From a bacterium (Candidatus Blackallbacteria) CG13_big_fil_rev_8_21_14_2_50_49_14 (lineage in GTDB: Bacteria; Cyanobacteriota; Sericytochromatia; UBA7694), in NCBI GenBank assembly GCA_002783405.1, contig PFGG01000041.1, positions 62,001 through 126,000 of the forward strand: a DNA stretch of 64,000 nt, read 5' to 3'. Numbering within the stretch: position 1 is the stretch's first letter; each line of letters begins with the position of its first letter. The notes under the pieces were generated by a model, which worked only from the letters and a program-made list of their open reading frames with translations, did not search any database and was not told the origin of the DNA. Of the stretch, positions 63,042-64,000 are shown piece after piece. A program made the position numbers and the translations under genes.

Positions 63042-64000
63042 AAATCAAAATTACTGCCTTTATTACTGCTGGGATTGACCGCTTGTCAATCACAACCTTC
63101 CCTGATGCAATCTATGGCACCTGTTCAAACGAATCTAACGGTTACAGGGATTCAAGCTCAAACACCTGCTTCTACTGCGCAAACTCAGGTTTATCTGGAA
63201 ACCAGCAAGCCAATTGAAAACGAAGTGATTGTGAAATATCGCCCGGGTTTTCGCACCCAAGCGGTTCCCATGGGTGCCGAAGTGCTCGATACCTTTAATA
63301 CTTCAGATGAAACCACCCAACTGCATCGAATTTCCAAAAAAACAAATCTGCAACAGGCTTTGGCTTCTTATCAGGCTGATCCCTCAGTAGAATTCGCAAT
63401 TCCCAATCTCAATTTTAAAGTGCAGATGAGTCTTTTGGAAAAGGTCAAAAAGTACTTTGGCCGTTCAACAGAAGAAACCTCTGCCAAGGCCATGCCTGTG
63501 AATACGCGCTATACAGCAAGTTCTGAAACAGAGCCTGTACAGGTTAGAGCTGAAGACCCCCTGGCAGGGGATCAGTGGTATTTAAATGCCTTGCATATGC
63601 CTGAAGTCTGGACGCAAACAGGTCTGGGTAATGCTGCCGTTACAGTGGCAGTGCTTGATACAGGTGTTGATTATGACCACCCTGATTTGCAAGGACGGGT
63701 GATCAAAGGGGCTGATTATGTTGATAAGGATTACGAGCCCAAAGATATGCATGGCCATGGCACCCATGTTGCAGGCATTATTGCCGCTCAGATGAACAAT
63801 TCTGAAGGTGTGACAGGATTGGCTCCCCAGGTTAAAATCATGGCTGTCAGAGTGCTTGACGCGAATGGTTCAGGCAGTTTGTTTACCATTGCCAAAGGCA
63901 TTGCCTATGCAGCCAATAATGGCGCGAAAGTCATCAATCTCAGTTTGGGTTCTCCTCCAGGGGGAGGGGTGATGCGTACCCTTGCCAATTTTCTGGCGGG
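63039..64000 (+). CDS. Subtilisin-like (S8) lipoprotein protease, C-terminus cut by window edge
   Basis: The start ATG gives a lipoprotein signal ending LTAC, so the enzyme should be lipid-anchored outside the cytoplasm. Residues about 60-130 form an I9-type inhibitor propeptide (NEVIVKYRPGFR, ASYQADPSVEFAIPN). The catalytic domain begins near 180, with Asp in VAVLDTGVDYDHPDL and His in HGHGTHVAGIIAA. The oxyanion and substrate-binding VINLSLGSPPGGG is seen, but the catalytic serine lies past the window edge. About 320 residues are visible. A hairpin covers its start codon. Confidence 0.92.
   Translation, partial: MKSKLLPLLLLGLTACQSQPSLMQSMAPVQTNLTVTGIQAQTPASTAQTQVYLETSKPIENEVIVKYRPGFRTQAVPMGAEVLDTFNTSDETTQLHRISKKTNLQQALASYQADPSVEFAIPNLNFKVQMSLLEKVKKYFGRSTEETSAKAMPVNTRYTASSETEPVQVRAEDPLAGDQWYLNALHMPEVWTQTGLGNAAVTVAVLDTGVDYDHPDLQGRVIKGADYVDKDYEPKDMHGHGTHVAGIIAAQMNNSEGVTGLAPQVKIMAVRVLDANGSGSLFTIAKGIAYAANNGAKVINLSLGSPPGGGVMRTLANFLA

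Overview
The window looks like chromosomal, mostly housekeeping DNA from a Gram-negative (two-membrane) bacterium. It encodes many Sec signal peptides, lipobox lipoproteins, outer-membrane-type beta-barrels and a periplasmic L,D-transpeptidase. No phage, transposon, CRISPR array, tRNA or rRNA was seen. Serine/threonine kinases, GAF-PATAN and HerA-type proteins, a FAAL-polyketide synthase and a kinase-FGE fusion, together with the patchy use of Shine-Dalgarno sites, are reminiscent of non-photosynthetic relatives of Cyanobacteria (Sericytochromatia/Blackallbacteria-like). That placement is a low-confidence inference from content, not a search result.

Layout. 1-4.0 kb: metG with a small downstream gene cut by the left edge, then a padR regulator overlapping a HAAS-type membrane protein behind a palindromic promoter. 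4.1-9 kb: an LprI-like secreted protein, a small membrane protein, a secreted coiled-coil protein, and nadD followed by a secreted papain-like protease. 9-17 kb: hisS, a DUF302-TetR-kinase operon, a secreted TPR protein and a large SF2 helicase with a hydrophobic hairpin. 16.9-17.1 kb: a compact autonomous transcript (promoter, three hairpins, strong SD, 21-codon ORF, terminator). 17-28 kb: an SGNH-like protein, a lipoprotein, a trans-sulfuration enzyme, a membrane endonuclease/phosphatase-fold protein, an IscA-type Fe-S carrier, a class V aminotransferase, arginase, cytidine deaminase, a CPT-like kinase, a beta-barrel, a secreted HAD phosphatase and its overlapping partner. 28-34 kb: leuS, a zinc alcohol dehydrogenase and an HExxH lipoprotein.

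34.4-42.7 kb holds the most unusual locus. A MfnF-like ASKHA protein overlaps a membrane serine/threonine kinase by an ATGA junction, and 54 bp further on lies a 1,817-residue FAAL-ACP-KS-AT-(degenerate KR)-ACP synthase. All three are on the minus strand with no terminator seen between them. 42.8-50.4 kb: gamma-glutamyltranspeptidase, a small membrane protein, TPR and SpoIIAA-like proteins, a GAF-PATAN protein, a HerA-like ATPase and a glycine-rich protein behind a repeat-rich AT region. 50.6-64 kb: a PfkB kinase, a glycosyltransferase, an isoaspartyl peptidase, rsgA behind a structured leader with a small upstream ORF, two tandem beta-barrel paralogues, tgt, an L,D-transpeptidase, a zinc-ribbon-kinase-coiled-coil-FGE fusion, a TraB/GumN protein, and a subtilisin-like lipoprotein cut by the right edge.

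Regulation visible in the DNA includes a PadR-type operator over a -35 box, a TACTTA repeat cluster at the small-transcript promoter, a hairpin covering the subtilase start codon, and promoters so close to ATG codons that the mRNAs may be leaderless. All functional assignments come from motifs read by eye; no database search was possible.
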